NCBI RefSeq assembly: GCF_035930445.1
Contig: NZ_CP142394.1
Location: 3,888,560-3,952,559, forward strand
Reading direction: 5' to 3'
Length of the DNA: 64,000 nt
Origin: Sphingopyxis chilensis
Lineage (GTDB): Bacteria > Pseudomonadota > Alphaproteobacteria > Sphingomonadales > Sphingomonadaceae
This document shows positions 9,683-17,328 of the stretch, piece by piece; the first letter of the stretch is position 1; the number at the start of each line of letters is the position of its first letter. The translations under genes were made by a program, and so were the position numbers. A model generated the notes under the pieces. That model did no database searches and was not told where the DNA came from. It saw only the letters and a program-made list of their open reading frames with translations.

Positions 9683-10683
9683 TCGTTCAGCGCCAGTGTG
9701 TAACTCTTTTCCGACGCGGGGAGGGCGGCAAGGTCCGGCGACGGCTGCGCGCCGCGATAGGCGTGGACCCAGCGGCGGTTGCCGCTGAACGACAGCACCG
9801 GGCGCACCGCATTGGCCTGGCTCCCGTCGTAAAGCCGGTCGGTCACATTATCGAGCACCAGCTTGCCGGCATCGGTCTGGACGAGCAGGAAGGCATGGTC
9901 GGCGTTGGCGGCAAGATCGCGGAGCAGCACCAGCTTCATCCGCTCGGCATCGACTCCCGCGGCGCGCAGCATCTGCATCTTCAGGATCGCGAAATCCTCG
10001 CAGTCGCCCTTGCCGCGCGCGATCGTCTGCTCGGCGGTCGCCCAGAAATCGCGCTGGCGGTAATTGCGGTCGTCGCCGACATAGGCGATCTCGCGGTTGA
10101 CCCACTGGTTGACGCGCGCGAGCAACTCGGGCTCGGCGAGGCCCGGCGAGGCGTTGGCGCTGCGAAGCTTGCCCTGCATCAGCGCCGCGGGCGCGGCGCG
10201 GCGGACGCGGTTCCAGCGGGCGTCGAAGCGCGTGCGCCTGACGGGGATCGCGCGCGTGCCGAGTTCGGACGCCGCGTCGGCTTCGGCCAAGGAGGGAAGG
10301 ATAGAGGGGGCGCTGCAGCCGGTGGCGGGAAGCGCGAAGGAAATAGGGCGCTGACTTGCGGGTTCGAGCGCCCGCTGGACGGGCGTCCCGGCGAGGCCCG
10401 CGGTAACCGGCACGGCGGTCGTTTCCGCCCCCTGCTCCGCCCGGATACGGTCGAGCGCGCTCGGCGCGCCGCCCAATATGGCGCGCGAAATATCGGCGGG
10501 AGCCTGCGTCCCCGCATGGCTCGCGGCGACGGGGCACGCCGCCTTGCCGCCCGCCAACGTCTTCACGTTGAGCAGCTTGGGCGATGCATGGACGGCGGTT
10601 GGCGTCATCGCCGCGGCCGCCATCACGATGGCGACAGGAAGCCACCGCGACTCGCCGTAGACAGGATGGGCAGACTTGCTCAT
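9628..10683 (-). CDS. lapG: LapG-like periplasmic cysteine protease (BTLCP family)
   Basis: A 351-residue exported protein: an N-terminal hydrophobic signal (LPVAIVMAAAAMTPTAVHA), then a C-terminal bacterial transglutaminase-like cysteine proteinase domain. The triad is visible as Cys in GKGDCEDFAILK, His in ADHAFLLV and Asp in KLVLDN. In Pseudomonas, LapG cuts a di-alanine site in the adhesin's retention module when c-di-GMP falls, releasing biofilm cells. Its location next to an RTX adhesin and type I exporter supports that role. No LapD receptor gene is visible in this window. The gene converges on the HlyD gene with a 55-bp 3' overlap. About 150 residues between signal and catalytic core are unusually Ala/Pro-rich. 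Confidence 0.85.
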   Translation of the reverse strand: MSKSAHPVYGESRWLPVAIVMAAAAMTPTAVHASPKLLNVKTLAGGKAACPVAASHAGTQAPADISRAILGGAPSALDRIRAEQGAETTAVPVTAGLAGTPVQRALEPASQRPISFALPATGCSAPSILPSLAEADAASELGTRAIPVRRTRFDARWNRVRRAAPAALMQGKLRSANASPGLAEPELLARVNQWVNREIAYVGDDRNYRQRDFWATAEQTIARGKGDCEDFAILKMQMLRAAGVDAERMKLVLLRDLAANADHAFLLVQTDAGKLVLDNVTDRLYDGSQANAVRPVLSFSGNRRWVHAYRGAQPSPDLAALPASEKSYTLALNDQRSVSADPLTFKTGFSK

Positions 10684-10725
10684 GCCGCCCGCTTTGCCGG
10701 GGCGAAGTGAGAATCTGCTTCATGG

Positions 10726-10752
10726 TCATGGTAAACAGTGCGTTCACCATGA
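10726..10752. repeat. Short inverted repeat upstream of lapG
   Basis: Eleven-base arms (10726-10736 and 10742-10752, one mismatch that can pair as G-T) surround a five-base loop in the 86-bp gap between the end of cobP and the start of lapG. There is no T-run, so it is more likely an operator or an mRNA 5' structure for lapG than an intrinsic terminator. Confidence 0.4.
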
Positions 10753-10769
10753 TTGGCGCAGCGTCGAGA

Positions 10770-11291
10770 CTAATGCCGCGGTTTGAGCGTGAGCGGGAGG
10801 CCGGCGGTGACCAGCACGACTTCCGCCGCGGTGGCGGCGACCGACTGGTTGAGCTGCCCGGCCGCGTCGCGAAACGCCCGCGCCAGTGCGTTGTCGGGCA
10901 CGATGCCGAGGCCGACCTCGTTGGCGACGAGGATCAGCGTGCCCTCGAAACGGCCGATCGCATCGCATAATTGCTGCCCGGCGCGCGCGATATTTGCGTC
11001 GGCGAGCAGCAGGTTCGACACCCAGAGCGTCAGGCAGTCGACGAGCACGACGGCTCCTTCTCCATTCACGGCATCGATTGCGGCGGGCAGTTCGCGCGGC
11101 GCCTCGACCGTCGTCCAGCGCATATCGCGGTCGGCGCGATGGCGCGCGATGCGCTCGCGCATCTCGTCGTCGAAGGCTTCGGCGGTCGCGACGAAGACGG
11201 GGTTCGCCCCGGCCGCCTCGGCGCGCGCCTGCGCATAGCGGCTCTTGCCCGACCGCGCGCCGCCGAGCACGAACAGCGACGGCCCGCTCAT
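10770..11291 (-). CDS. cobP: Adenosylcobinamide kinase / guanylyltransferase (CobP/CobU)
   Basis: A 173-residue bifunctional enzyme that phosphorylates adenosylcobinamide and then transfers GMP to give adenosylcobinamide-GDP. The P-loop GGARSGKS lies at the N-terminus, with the family segments [17 protein letters not shown] (guanylylated His region) and [14 protein letters not shown] following. Length is normal. It is the last gene of the B12 operon and overlaps cobQ by 4 bp. Confidence 0.95.
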   Translation of the reverse strand: MSGPSLFVLGGARSGKSRYAQARAEAAGANPVFVATAEAFDDEMRERIARHRADRDMRWTTVEAPRELPAAIDAVNGEGAVVLVDCLTLWVSNLLLADANIARAGQQLCDAIGRFEGTLILVANEVGLGIVPDNALARAFRDAAGQLNQSVAATAAEVVLVTAGLPLTLKPRH

Positions 11292-12745
11292 CCGCCGATC
11301 CCCGCGATCCGCAGCATCGCGTCAACATCGGCGTAGCGCGCGAACTCGGCGGCGATATCGTCGAGCGCGGTGTCGACATCGGCGGCATAATCGCGTCCGC
11401 TTGCCGTGACATCGATCCGCGCGAGTAGCGCGCGGCGCAGGTCGGCCGACGCGAACAGGCCATGCAGATAGGAGCCGATCACGCGGCCCGCTGGATCGAT
11501 CGCGCCGTCCTCTGCGCCATCCTCGAGCATCGCCATGCGCCGCGCCGCACCGGGGCCGCGCGTTTCGCCCATGTGCATTTCATAGCCTTCCACCGGCGCA
11601 CCCAATGCGGTGCCGCGCACGCGGCGCAATATTTTCGCGGGCGAGAGTGTCGTTTCGACGTCGAGCAGGCCCAGCCCCTCGACCTCGGCAGGTGCGCCTT
11701 CGATCCCCAGCGGATCGGCGATCCGGCGCCCGAGCATCTGATATCCGCCGCACAGCCCGACGATCAGCCCGCCGCGCCGGTGGTGCGCCCGGATGTCGAT
11801 ATCCCAGCCCTCGGCGCGCAGCGCGGCGAGGTCGGCGATCGTCGCTTTCGATCCCGGCAGCACGATCATTGCCGCCTCGGCGGGGATCGGCCGCCCCGGC
11901 GGTACCATCACGACCTCGACTCCTGGTTCGAGCTTCAGCGGATCGAGGTCGTCGAAATTCGATATGCGCGGCAGGATCGGGCAGGCGATCAGCTTGCGCC
12001 CCTCCTGCGGGTCGGCGGCGCGGTCGAGGATCACCGCGTCCTCGCTTGGCAAGCGCGCCGCCGCGCTCAGCCAGGGAATGACGCCCAGCCCCGGCCAGCC
12101 GCTCCGCCGCTCGATCGCGCGATAGCCGTCCTCGAACAGCGTGGGGTCGCCGCGAAACTTGTTGATCAGGAAACCGCGGATCATAGCCGCGTCGTCGGGC
12201 TCGATCACCGCGCGCGTCCCGACGACCGACGCGATCACGCCGCCGCGGTCGATGTCGCCGATCAGCACGACGGGCACGTTGGCGGCGCGCGCGAAGCCCA
12301 TGTTGGCGATGTCGCCCGCGCGCAGGTTGATCTCGGCCGGCGATCCGGCGCCTTCGACGATGATGATGTCGCACTGGCGCCGCAGCCTGTCATGGCTTTC
12401 GAGCACCTCGGCCATCAGCGCGCCCCGCGCCTCGCGGAAATTGCCGCTGCCCAATGTGCCGCGCACCCGTCCGTGGACGATCAGTTGCGACGTGCGGTCG
12501 GCCTGCGGCTTCAGCAGCACGGGGTTCATGTCGCTGTGCGGCTCCGCGCGGCACGCCAGCGCCTGCAGCGCCTGCGCGCGCCCGATCTCACCGCCGTCGG
12601 CGGTGACCGCGGCATTGTTCGACATATTCTGCGGCTTGAATGGAAGTACGCGAAGGTCGCGATTGGTCAGACAGCGGCACAGCGCCGCGACGAGCACCGA
12701 CTTGCCGACATCGGACCCCGTACCCTGCAACATCAGCGCAGCCAT
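11288..12745 (-). CDS. cobQ: Cobyric acid synthase (CobQ)
   Basis: A glutamine-dependent amidotransferase that amidates adenosylcobyrinic acid a,c-diamide to cobyric acid. Starting at the ATG at 12745 gives 485 residues beginning [16 protein letters not shown], the standard N-terminus with its ATP loop; a reading from 12769 adds eight unlikely residues. The synthetase part carries [11 protein letters not shown]. The class I glutaminase domain has the nucleophile Cys in [11 protein letters not shown] and His in GSYLHGLF. It overlaps cobD by 13 bp and cobP by 4 bp. Its substrate comes from corrin-ring genes that are not in this window. Confidence 0.95.
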   Translation of the reverse strand: MAALMLQGTGSDVGKSVLVAALCRCLTNRDLRVLPFKPQNMSNNAAVTADGGEIGRAQALQALACRAEPHSDMNPVLLKPQADRTSQLIVHGRVRGTLGSGNFREARGALMAEVLESHDRLRRQCDIIIVEGAGSPAEINLRAGDIANMGFARAANVPVVLIGDIDRGGVIASVVGTRAVIEPDDAAMIRGFLINKFRGDPTLFEDGYRAIERRSGWPGLGVIPWLSAAARLPSEDAVILDRAADPQEGRKLIACPILPRISNFDDLDPLKLEPGVEVVMVPPGRPIPAEAAMIVLPGSKATIADLAALRAEGWDIDIRAHHRRGGLIVGLCGGYQMLGRRIADPLGIEGAPAEVEGLGLLDVETTLSPAKILRRVRGTALGAPVEGYEMHMGETRGPGAARRMAMLEDGAEDGAIDPAGRVIGSYLHGLFASADLRRALLARIDVTASGRDYAADVDTALDDIAAEFARYADVDAMLRIAGIGG

Positions 12746-13668
12746 GCCGCGCCCCCCGCGATCAGCCACAGGAGCAGGCAGGCGCGCAAATAGACGGCGA
12801 GCGCGCGGTCGATATCACCGCCGCCTGCGTCGCTGGCCCCATCGCCGATCCATGGCTTGTCGTGCATCACCCCGTCATAGGCGACCGGGCCCGCCAGCCG
12901 AAGCCCCAACGCGCCCGCCATCGCCGCTTCGGGCCAGCCCGCGTTGGGCGAGGCGTGATTGCGCGCGTCGCGCCACATGATGCGCCATCCGCCGCCGACG
13001 ATACACAGAAGCAGCCCCGACAGCCGCGCGGGAATCCAGTTCGCGAGATCGTCCGTGCGGGCCGCCGCCCAGCCGAAGGCGCGCCAGCGGTCCTCGCGAT
13101 GGCCGATCAGGCTGTCTGCGGTGTTCGCCGCCTTATACGCCCATACGCCCGGCAGGCCGAAGATCAGCAGCCAGAAAAGCGGCGCGGCGACCCCGTCGCA
13201 AAAGCTTTCGGCAAGGCTTTCGATCGCGGCGCGCGCGACCCCGGCTTCGCCCAGCGCGGCGGTGTCGCGGCCGACGATCATCCCGACGGCCGCGCGGGCA
13301 CCGGGCAGGTCGCCGGCATCGATCCGCTCGCCGACCGCGCGGACATGATCGAACAGACTGCGCTGCGCAAGCGCCGGCCAAACGAGGATCGCGACGGTAA
13401 TCCAGCCCCATGCCCCGAAGCGCGCGAGCAGCAGCGTCTGGACTGCGAGGCCGGCGCCGCTCGTGCCGAACAACAGCAAGCCAAGCGCCAAAGCACCCAG
13501 CGCGCGCCGCCTGGCAAAGCCATATTCGGCCCGGTTCCACCGCGCCTCGCAGCCGGCGATGATCCGCGCGAACAGCCCGACCGGATGGCCGACGCGTCGA
13601 TAGAGCGCGCGCGGCCAGCCGAGCGCCGCGTCGAGCGCGAGCGCGGTGAGCGCGACGGGCTCAGCCAC
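12733..13668 (-). CDS. cobD: Adenosylcobinamide-phosphate synthase (CobD/CbiB)
   Basis: A membrane protein of 311 residues from a GTG start at 13668. This start overlaps the cobC stop by 8 bp and gives the usual family length; the longer reading from 13749 lies inside cobC. It attaches the aminopropanol arm to cobyric acid. Family segments visible are [41 protein letters not shown] helices ([17 protein letters not shown]) and [13 protein letters not shown] near the middle. Several hydrophobic helices place it in the inner membrane. Confidence 0.93.
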   Translation of the reverse strand: MAEPVALTALALDAALGWPRALYRRVGHPVGLFARIIAGCEARWNRAEYGFARRRALGALALGLLLFGTSGAGLAVQTLLLARFGAWGWITVAILVWPALAQRSLFDHVRAVGERIDAGDLPGARAAVGMIVGRDTAALGEAGVARAAIESLAESFCDGVAAPLFWLLIFGLPGVWAYKAANTADSLIGHREDRWRAFGWAAARTDDLANWIPARLSGLLLCIVGGGWRIMWRDARNHASPNAGWPEAAMAGALGLRLAGPVAYDGVMHDKPWIGDGASDAGGGDIDRALAVYLRACLLLWLIAGGAAWLR

Positions 13669-14629
13669 GGCCAAGCGCGGCGTCGAGCCGCGCGAGCGCC
13701 GCGGCGTCGGCGGGCAGGCCGAGGCGCAGCCAGCGCGGCTGCTCGGCAAAGGGGCGGGTGAGGATCGCGCGCCGGGCGAGATGCTCGAACAGCGCGCGCG
13801 CGTCGTCGGCCTCGATCAGGCGGAAGAGGGGACAGGCGCCCGCCGGGCGATAACCATGTCGCGCCAGCATCGCATCGAGCGCCGCAGCGTCATCGGGGAG
13901 GCGGCGCCGCGTCGCGGCGATCCACCCGGAATCGGTATAGGCGGCGGTGCCCATCGCGATGGCCGCTTGGGACAAGGGCCATGCGCCGAGCCGCGCTCGC
14001 AGCGCCGCGACGATCACCTGCGGGGCGAGGACGAAACCGAGCCGCACCCCCGCAAGGCCGAAGAATTTGCCGAACGATCGAAAGACGATCAGCCTTTGCG
14101 CGTCATCGACCGCCGCCGCGACGCTCTGCGTCGGGTCGGCGTCGGCAAAGGCCTCATCGACGAGCAGCCAGCCGTCGCGGGGGTCGAGCAATTCGCGGAT
14201 CGCTTCGGCGGCGATGGTGCGCCCGTCGGGATTGTTGGGGTTGGCGAGGATCAAATGCCCTGCGGCGCCCGGCGCGTCGTCGCGGTCGGTCGCTATGCTG
14301 TCCGGAATCATCTCACCATGCGTGCGATATCCGGGAACGACATGGCGTGCGGCGCCCCCGATCAGCGCGCCGACAAGGCGCAACCCGATCTCGCTGCCCG
14401 GCACTGCGCAGACGTAACGCGGATCGACCCCGAAACAGGCGGCGGCGTTGGCTTCGAGCTGTGCGAGGGCCTCGGGCTCGGGCAATCGCCGCCAGTCGAA
14501 CACCATGCTCGCGGCGCCTGGCCAGGGATGCGGGTTGAGACCCGTCGACAGGTCGATCCAGTCGCCTTCGCCGAAATGGCGCTTCGCGGCTTCGATGCCC
14601 CCGCCATGCCAGATCCACCGATCGTTCAT
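13661..14629 (-). CDS. cobC: Threonine-phosphate decarboxylase-type aminotransferase (CobC)
   Basis: A 322-residue PLP enzyme of aminotransferase fold type I that should supply the (R)-1-amino-2-propanol phosphate arm (CobC in Pseudomonas denitrificans, CobD in Salmonella). It begins MNDRWIWHGGGIEAAKRHFG. The segment HLILANPNNPDGRTI, the Asp in WLLVDEAFAD and the PLP lysine in RSFGKFFGLAGVRLG are all present. The ATG at 14629 overlaps the cobS stop (ATGA); an upstream extension to 14899 is inside cobS. It sits next to the CbiB-type gene that uses its product. Confidence 0.93.
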   Translation of the reverse strand: MNDRWIWHGGGIEAAKRHFGEGDWIDLSTGLNPHPWPGAASMVFDWRRLPEPEALAQLEANAAACFGVDPRYVCAVPGSEIGLRLVGALIGGAARHVVPGYRTHGEMIPDSIATDRDDAPGAAGHLILANPNNPDGRTIAAEAIRELLDPRDGWLLVDEAFADADPTQSVAAAVDDAQRLIVFRSFGKFFGLAGVRLGFVLAPQVIVAALRARLGAWPLSQAAIAMGTAAYTDSGWIAATRRRLPDDAAALDAMLARHGYRPAGACPLFRLIEADDARALFEHLARRAILTRPFAEQPRWLRLGLPADAAALARLDAALGRG

Positions 14630-15345
14630 GCGAAATGCGCCAGCACCAGCGCGGCTGCGAGGAGCAGGCTTTCGCCGATCTCGATGCCCGCGCCATGCCC
14701 GTCGCCCGAAATCCCGCCGATCCGGCGCATCAGCCACCAGCCCCAGAAAAGGAAGACCAGCGGTGCGGCGAGCAGCGACGGCGATACCCACGCCGCCGCG
14801 ACGAGCAGCAGGGCCCAGATCAGCAAATCGGCCGGACGCACCACATTGCGGAAGCGCGAGCCGAGCCCCGCGTGCAGGTCGGGCAGCACGCGCGACCATA
14901 TCAGCGGGCCGATCCGCGCCGCGAAAGGCACGAGCGCGATGGCGACGAACGCCTCGCGCTCGAGCAATGCGTGGAGCAGCACCAGCTTGGCGATCAATTG
15001 CAGGGCGATCGCGACCACCGCGAAGCTCCCGGCATGCGGGTCGCCCAGCACCGCGAGCAGCCGGTCGCGGTGCTTGTGCGCCGCACCGCTCGCGTCGGCG
15101 ATGTCACCCAGCCCGTCGAGGTGCAGCGCGCCGGTGACGGCGCCCCATACGACCAGCGCCGCAAGCGCGCCGGTCCATGGATCGATCCGCGCCCCGGTCC
15201 AACCCGCGCCGGCGACGAGAATACCGACGATCAGCCCGACAGCGGGAAACCAGCGCATCGACGCCGCGAATTCGTCGCTCGACACCGCGACGCGCGGGGT
15301 CGGCAGCCGCGTCAGGAACTGGATCGCGATAATCAGCCCTTTCAT
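14626..15345 (-). CDS. cobS: Adenosylcobinamide-GDP ribazoletransferase (CobS/CobV)
   Basis: A 239-residue inner-membrane protein that joins adenosylcobinamide-GDP with alpha-ribazole in the last assembly step. The family motif GALHLDGLGDIADA lies at about residues 95-108, followed by GDPHAGSFAVVAIALQLIAK. Several membrane helices are evident. The gene overlaps both neighbours by 4 bp. Confidence 0.95.
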   Translation of the reverse strand: MKGLIIAIQFLTRLPTPRVAVSSDEFAASMRWFPAVGLIVGILVAGAGWTGARIDPWTGALAALVVWGAVTGALHLDGLGDIADASGAAHKHRDRLLAVLGDPHAGSFAVVAIALQLIAKLVLLHALLEREAFVAIALVPFAARIGPLIWSRVLPDLHAGLGSRFRNVVRPADLLIWALLLVAAAWVSPSLLAAPLVFLFWGWWLMRRIGGISGDGHGAGIEIGESLLLAAALVLAHFA

Positions 15346-15911
15346 GGGTAAAGCCCTGCGATCTGTGCACTTCGCCGCTCACCCGGCCAGACGCGGAGCG
15401 AAAGCAGTGCCGCATAGGGGAGGTCGAAGGCCCAGAGCTGGCGCTGGTCGAATCCGCAAAGATGGTGCAGCGCCGCGCGCATCGCCCCGCCGTGGGTGAC
15501 GACCAGCGTCGGGACCGGAGACAGATCCGCTATTGCCGCGGACACCCGCGCAACCAGCGCCGACCAGCGTTCGCCGCCCGGCGGCGGGTTGGTGTCGGGA
15601 TCGTCCCAGAAACGGCCGAGCGCCTGCGCGTCGACCGCGCTGGCTGGCCCGCCGTCCCAGTCGCCGAAATCGAGTTCACGCCAGCGCGGATCGATCGCGA
15701 GCGGCACGCCGATCGCGTCGCCGATGACTTCGCCGGCGTCGCGGCTGCGGCGAAGGTCGGACGCGATCAGGCGTTCGATGCCGAGGCCTCCGGCTTGCGC
15801 GGCGCAAGCGGCGATGCCTGCCGCGGTCGGCGAGCCGTCGGTGCGCCCCATCAGCAGCCCCGGCGTTTCGGGCGCGCCGTGGCGCAGCAAATGAAGCGCG
15901 AAGCCGCTCAC
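15342..15911 (-). CDS. Histidine phosphatase, alpha-ribazole-phosphate phosphatase type
   Basis: A 189-residue protein from a GTG at 15911 that overlaps the cobT stop (GTGA). It starts with the phosphohistidine motif LLRHGAPETPG, has SDLRRSRDAGEVI in the middle and VVTHGGAMRA near residue 145. In B12 operons this family removes the phosphate from alpha-ribazole phosphate (CobC in Salmonella naming). The gene lies directly after cobT, whose product it would use. Histidine phosphatases are broad, so the substrate rests on operon position. Confidence 0.88.
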   Translation of the reverse strand: MSGFALHLLRHGAPETPGLLMGRTDGSPTAAGIAACAAQAGGLGIERLIASDLRRSRDAGEVIGDAIGVPLAIDPRWRELDFGDWDGGPASAVDAQALGRFWDDPDTNPPPGGERWSALVARVSAAIADLSPVPTLVVTHGGAMRAALHHLCGFDQRQLWAFDLPYAALLSLRVWPGERRSAQIAGLYP

Positions 15912-16924
15912 AGCGACGCCGAAACCTGCGCCTCGGCAAAGGTCGCCATCCGGTCGTGCGCCGCGAGCGCGCTGCGGACGATATTGGCCGCGACCGCCGC
16001 GCCGCTGCCTTCGCCGAGCCGCATATCGAGCGACAGCAAAGGGTCGAGTCCGAGCAATGCCAGCAGGCGCTTGTGCCCCGGCTCCGCCGAGCAATGGCCC
16101 GCGATGCAATGGCCGACGATCGCGGGATTCTCCGCCGCCAGCGGCGCGATTGCCGATGTGCAGATAAAGCCGTCGAGCAGCACCGGAACGCCCAGCTGGC
16201 GCGCGCGCACGATGGCGCCCGCGATTGCCGCGATCTCGCGCCCGCCGACGCGGCGCAGCGTTTCGAAAGCCGAGCGCGGCGCAGCGCCATGGAAGGCGAG
16301 TGCGCGTTCAATCACCTCGATCTTGCGCGCGACGCCGTGGCCGTCGACCCCGGTCCCCGGGCCGACCCATCCCGTCACGCCGCCGGCAAAGCTGCGCGCG
16401 CAGAGCGCGGCGGCGGCGGTCGAATTGCCGATACCCATCTCGCCGAGCAGGATCAGGTCGAGATCGGCCTCGACCACCGCCGCGCCGCGGTTCAGCGCGT
16501 CGAGGCATTCGGCCTCGGCCATCGCGGGGGCGTTCGTGAAATCGGCGGTCGGCCGCTCGAGGTCGAGCGCGACCACCGTCAGCTCGACCCCCGCCGCCTC
16601 CGACAAGGCGTTGATCGCTGCGCCCCCGTTCGCGAAATTGGCGACCATCTGCGCGGTTACGCTCGGCGGAAAGGCGCTGACGCCGTGGATGGTGACGCCG
16701 TGATTGCCCGCGAAGATCGCGGCGCGAGCGCGCGCGATCCGTGGCCGCGCGCGGCCCTGCCAGCCGGCGAAGAAGATCGCCAGATCCTCGAGCCGCCCGA
16801 GCGATCCGGCGGGTTTGGTCAGCTCGGCCTGCCGCACGCGTGCATCGGCGGCGGCATGGGCATCGGGGTCGCGCAGCTCGGCGAGAGCGGCCTCGAAGGC
16901 TTCGATCGACAGAAAACAGGTCAT
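15908..16924 (-). CDS. cobT: Nicotinate-nucleotide:dimethylbenzimidazole phosphoribosyltransferase (CobT)
   Basis: A 338-residue enzyme that makes alpha-ribazole phosphate, the lower-ligand precursor. It shows the family segments TKPAGSLGRLEDLA, FAGNHGVTIHGVSAFPPSVT and LGEMGIGNSTAAAAL. The Glu that acts as catalytic base is expected near EPGHKRLL at the C-terminus. The ATG at 16924 overlaps the DUF1636 stop by 4 bp; the longer reading to 17152 is inside that gene. Confidence 0.95.
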   Translation of the reverse strand: MTCFLSIEAFEAALAELRDPDAHAAADARVRQAELTKPAGSLGRLEDLAIFFAGWQGRARPRIARARAAIFAGNHGVTIHGVSAFPPSVTAQMVANFANGGAAINALSEAAGVELTVVALDLERPTADFTNAPAMAEAECLDALNRGAAVVEADLDLILLGEMGIGNSTAAAALCARSFAGGVTGWVGPGTGVDGHGVARKIEVIERALAFHGAAPRSAFETLRRVGGREIAAIAGAIVRARQLGVPVLLDGFICTSAIAPLAAENPAIVGHCIAGHCSAEPGHKRLLALLGLDPLLSLDMRLGEGSGAAVAANIVRSALAAHDRMATFAEAQVSASL

Positions 16925-17328
16925 TCGCCAACAAATCCCGGTGGTGGTGTCCGAGCGATGAAATGGCCTTTGACGCCCTCGGGCCACAGCGAATAGGCGA
17001 CGCGACCATGCGCGCTCGCCGCATAATGGACGGCATAGTCGAGAATCGCGCGCGCTGAGGCCTCGTCGCCGCCGAACCGCCCAAGCACATAGCCGATCTT
17101 GCCCGGCGCGCGCAGATGGACGGTGCAATGATCCTGGCAGGCAAAGAGGCATGCCATGTCCTGCACCGCGATCCCGGCGTAGCGCGGCTCGGCGAGCTTG
17201 AGACGCTTCAGCGCCGCGACCAGCCGCGCGCCGCCACGCACGCCTTCGGCATCGACTTGGGCCGCGCGGCTGTGGCGGCAGCTATTGCACACCACCACCG
17301 CGGGCCCGGGATCGACGCGTGTCAGCAT
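16921..17328 (-). CDS. DUF1636 Cys-rich putative metal-binding protein
   Basis: A 135-residue protein with Cys in VVVCNSCRHS near the N-terminus and MACLFACQDHCTVHL near residue 65. This spacing is like that of thioredoxin-fold [2Fe-2S] proteins. DUF1636 proteins recur in cobalamin and cobalt operons but have no assigned reaction. It overlaps btuB by 1 bp (TGATG) and cobT by 4 bp, so it is translated with B12 uptake. Possible roles are cobalt handling or electron transfer for corrin reduction; neither is shown. Confidence 0.8.
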   Translation of the reverse strand: MLTRVDPGPAVVVCNSCRHSRAAQVDAEGVRGGARLVAALKRLKLAEPRYAGIAVQDMACLFACQDHCTVHLRAPGKIGYVLGRFGGDEASARAILDYAVHYAASAHGRVAYSLWPEGVKGHFIARTPPPGFVGE

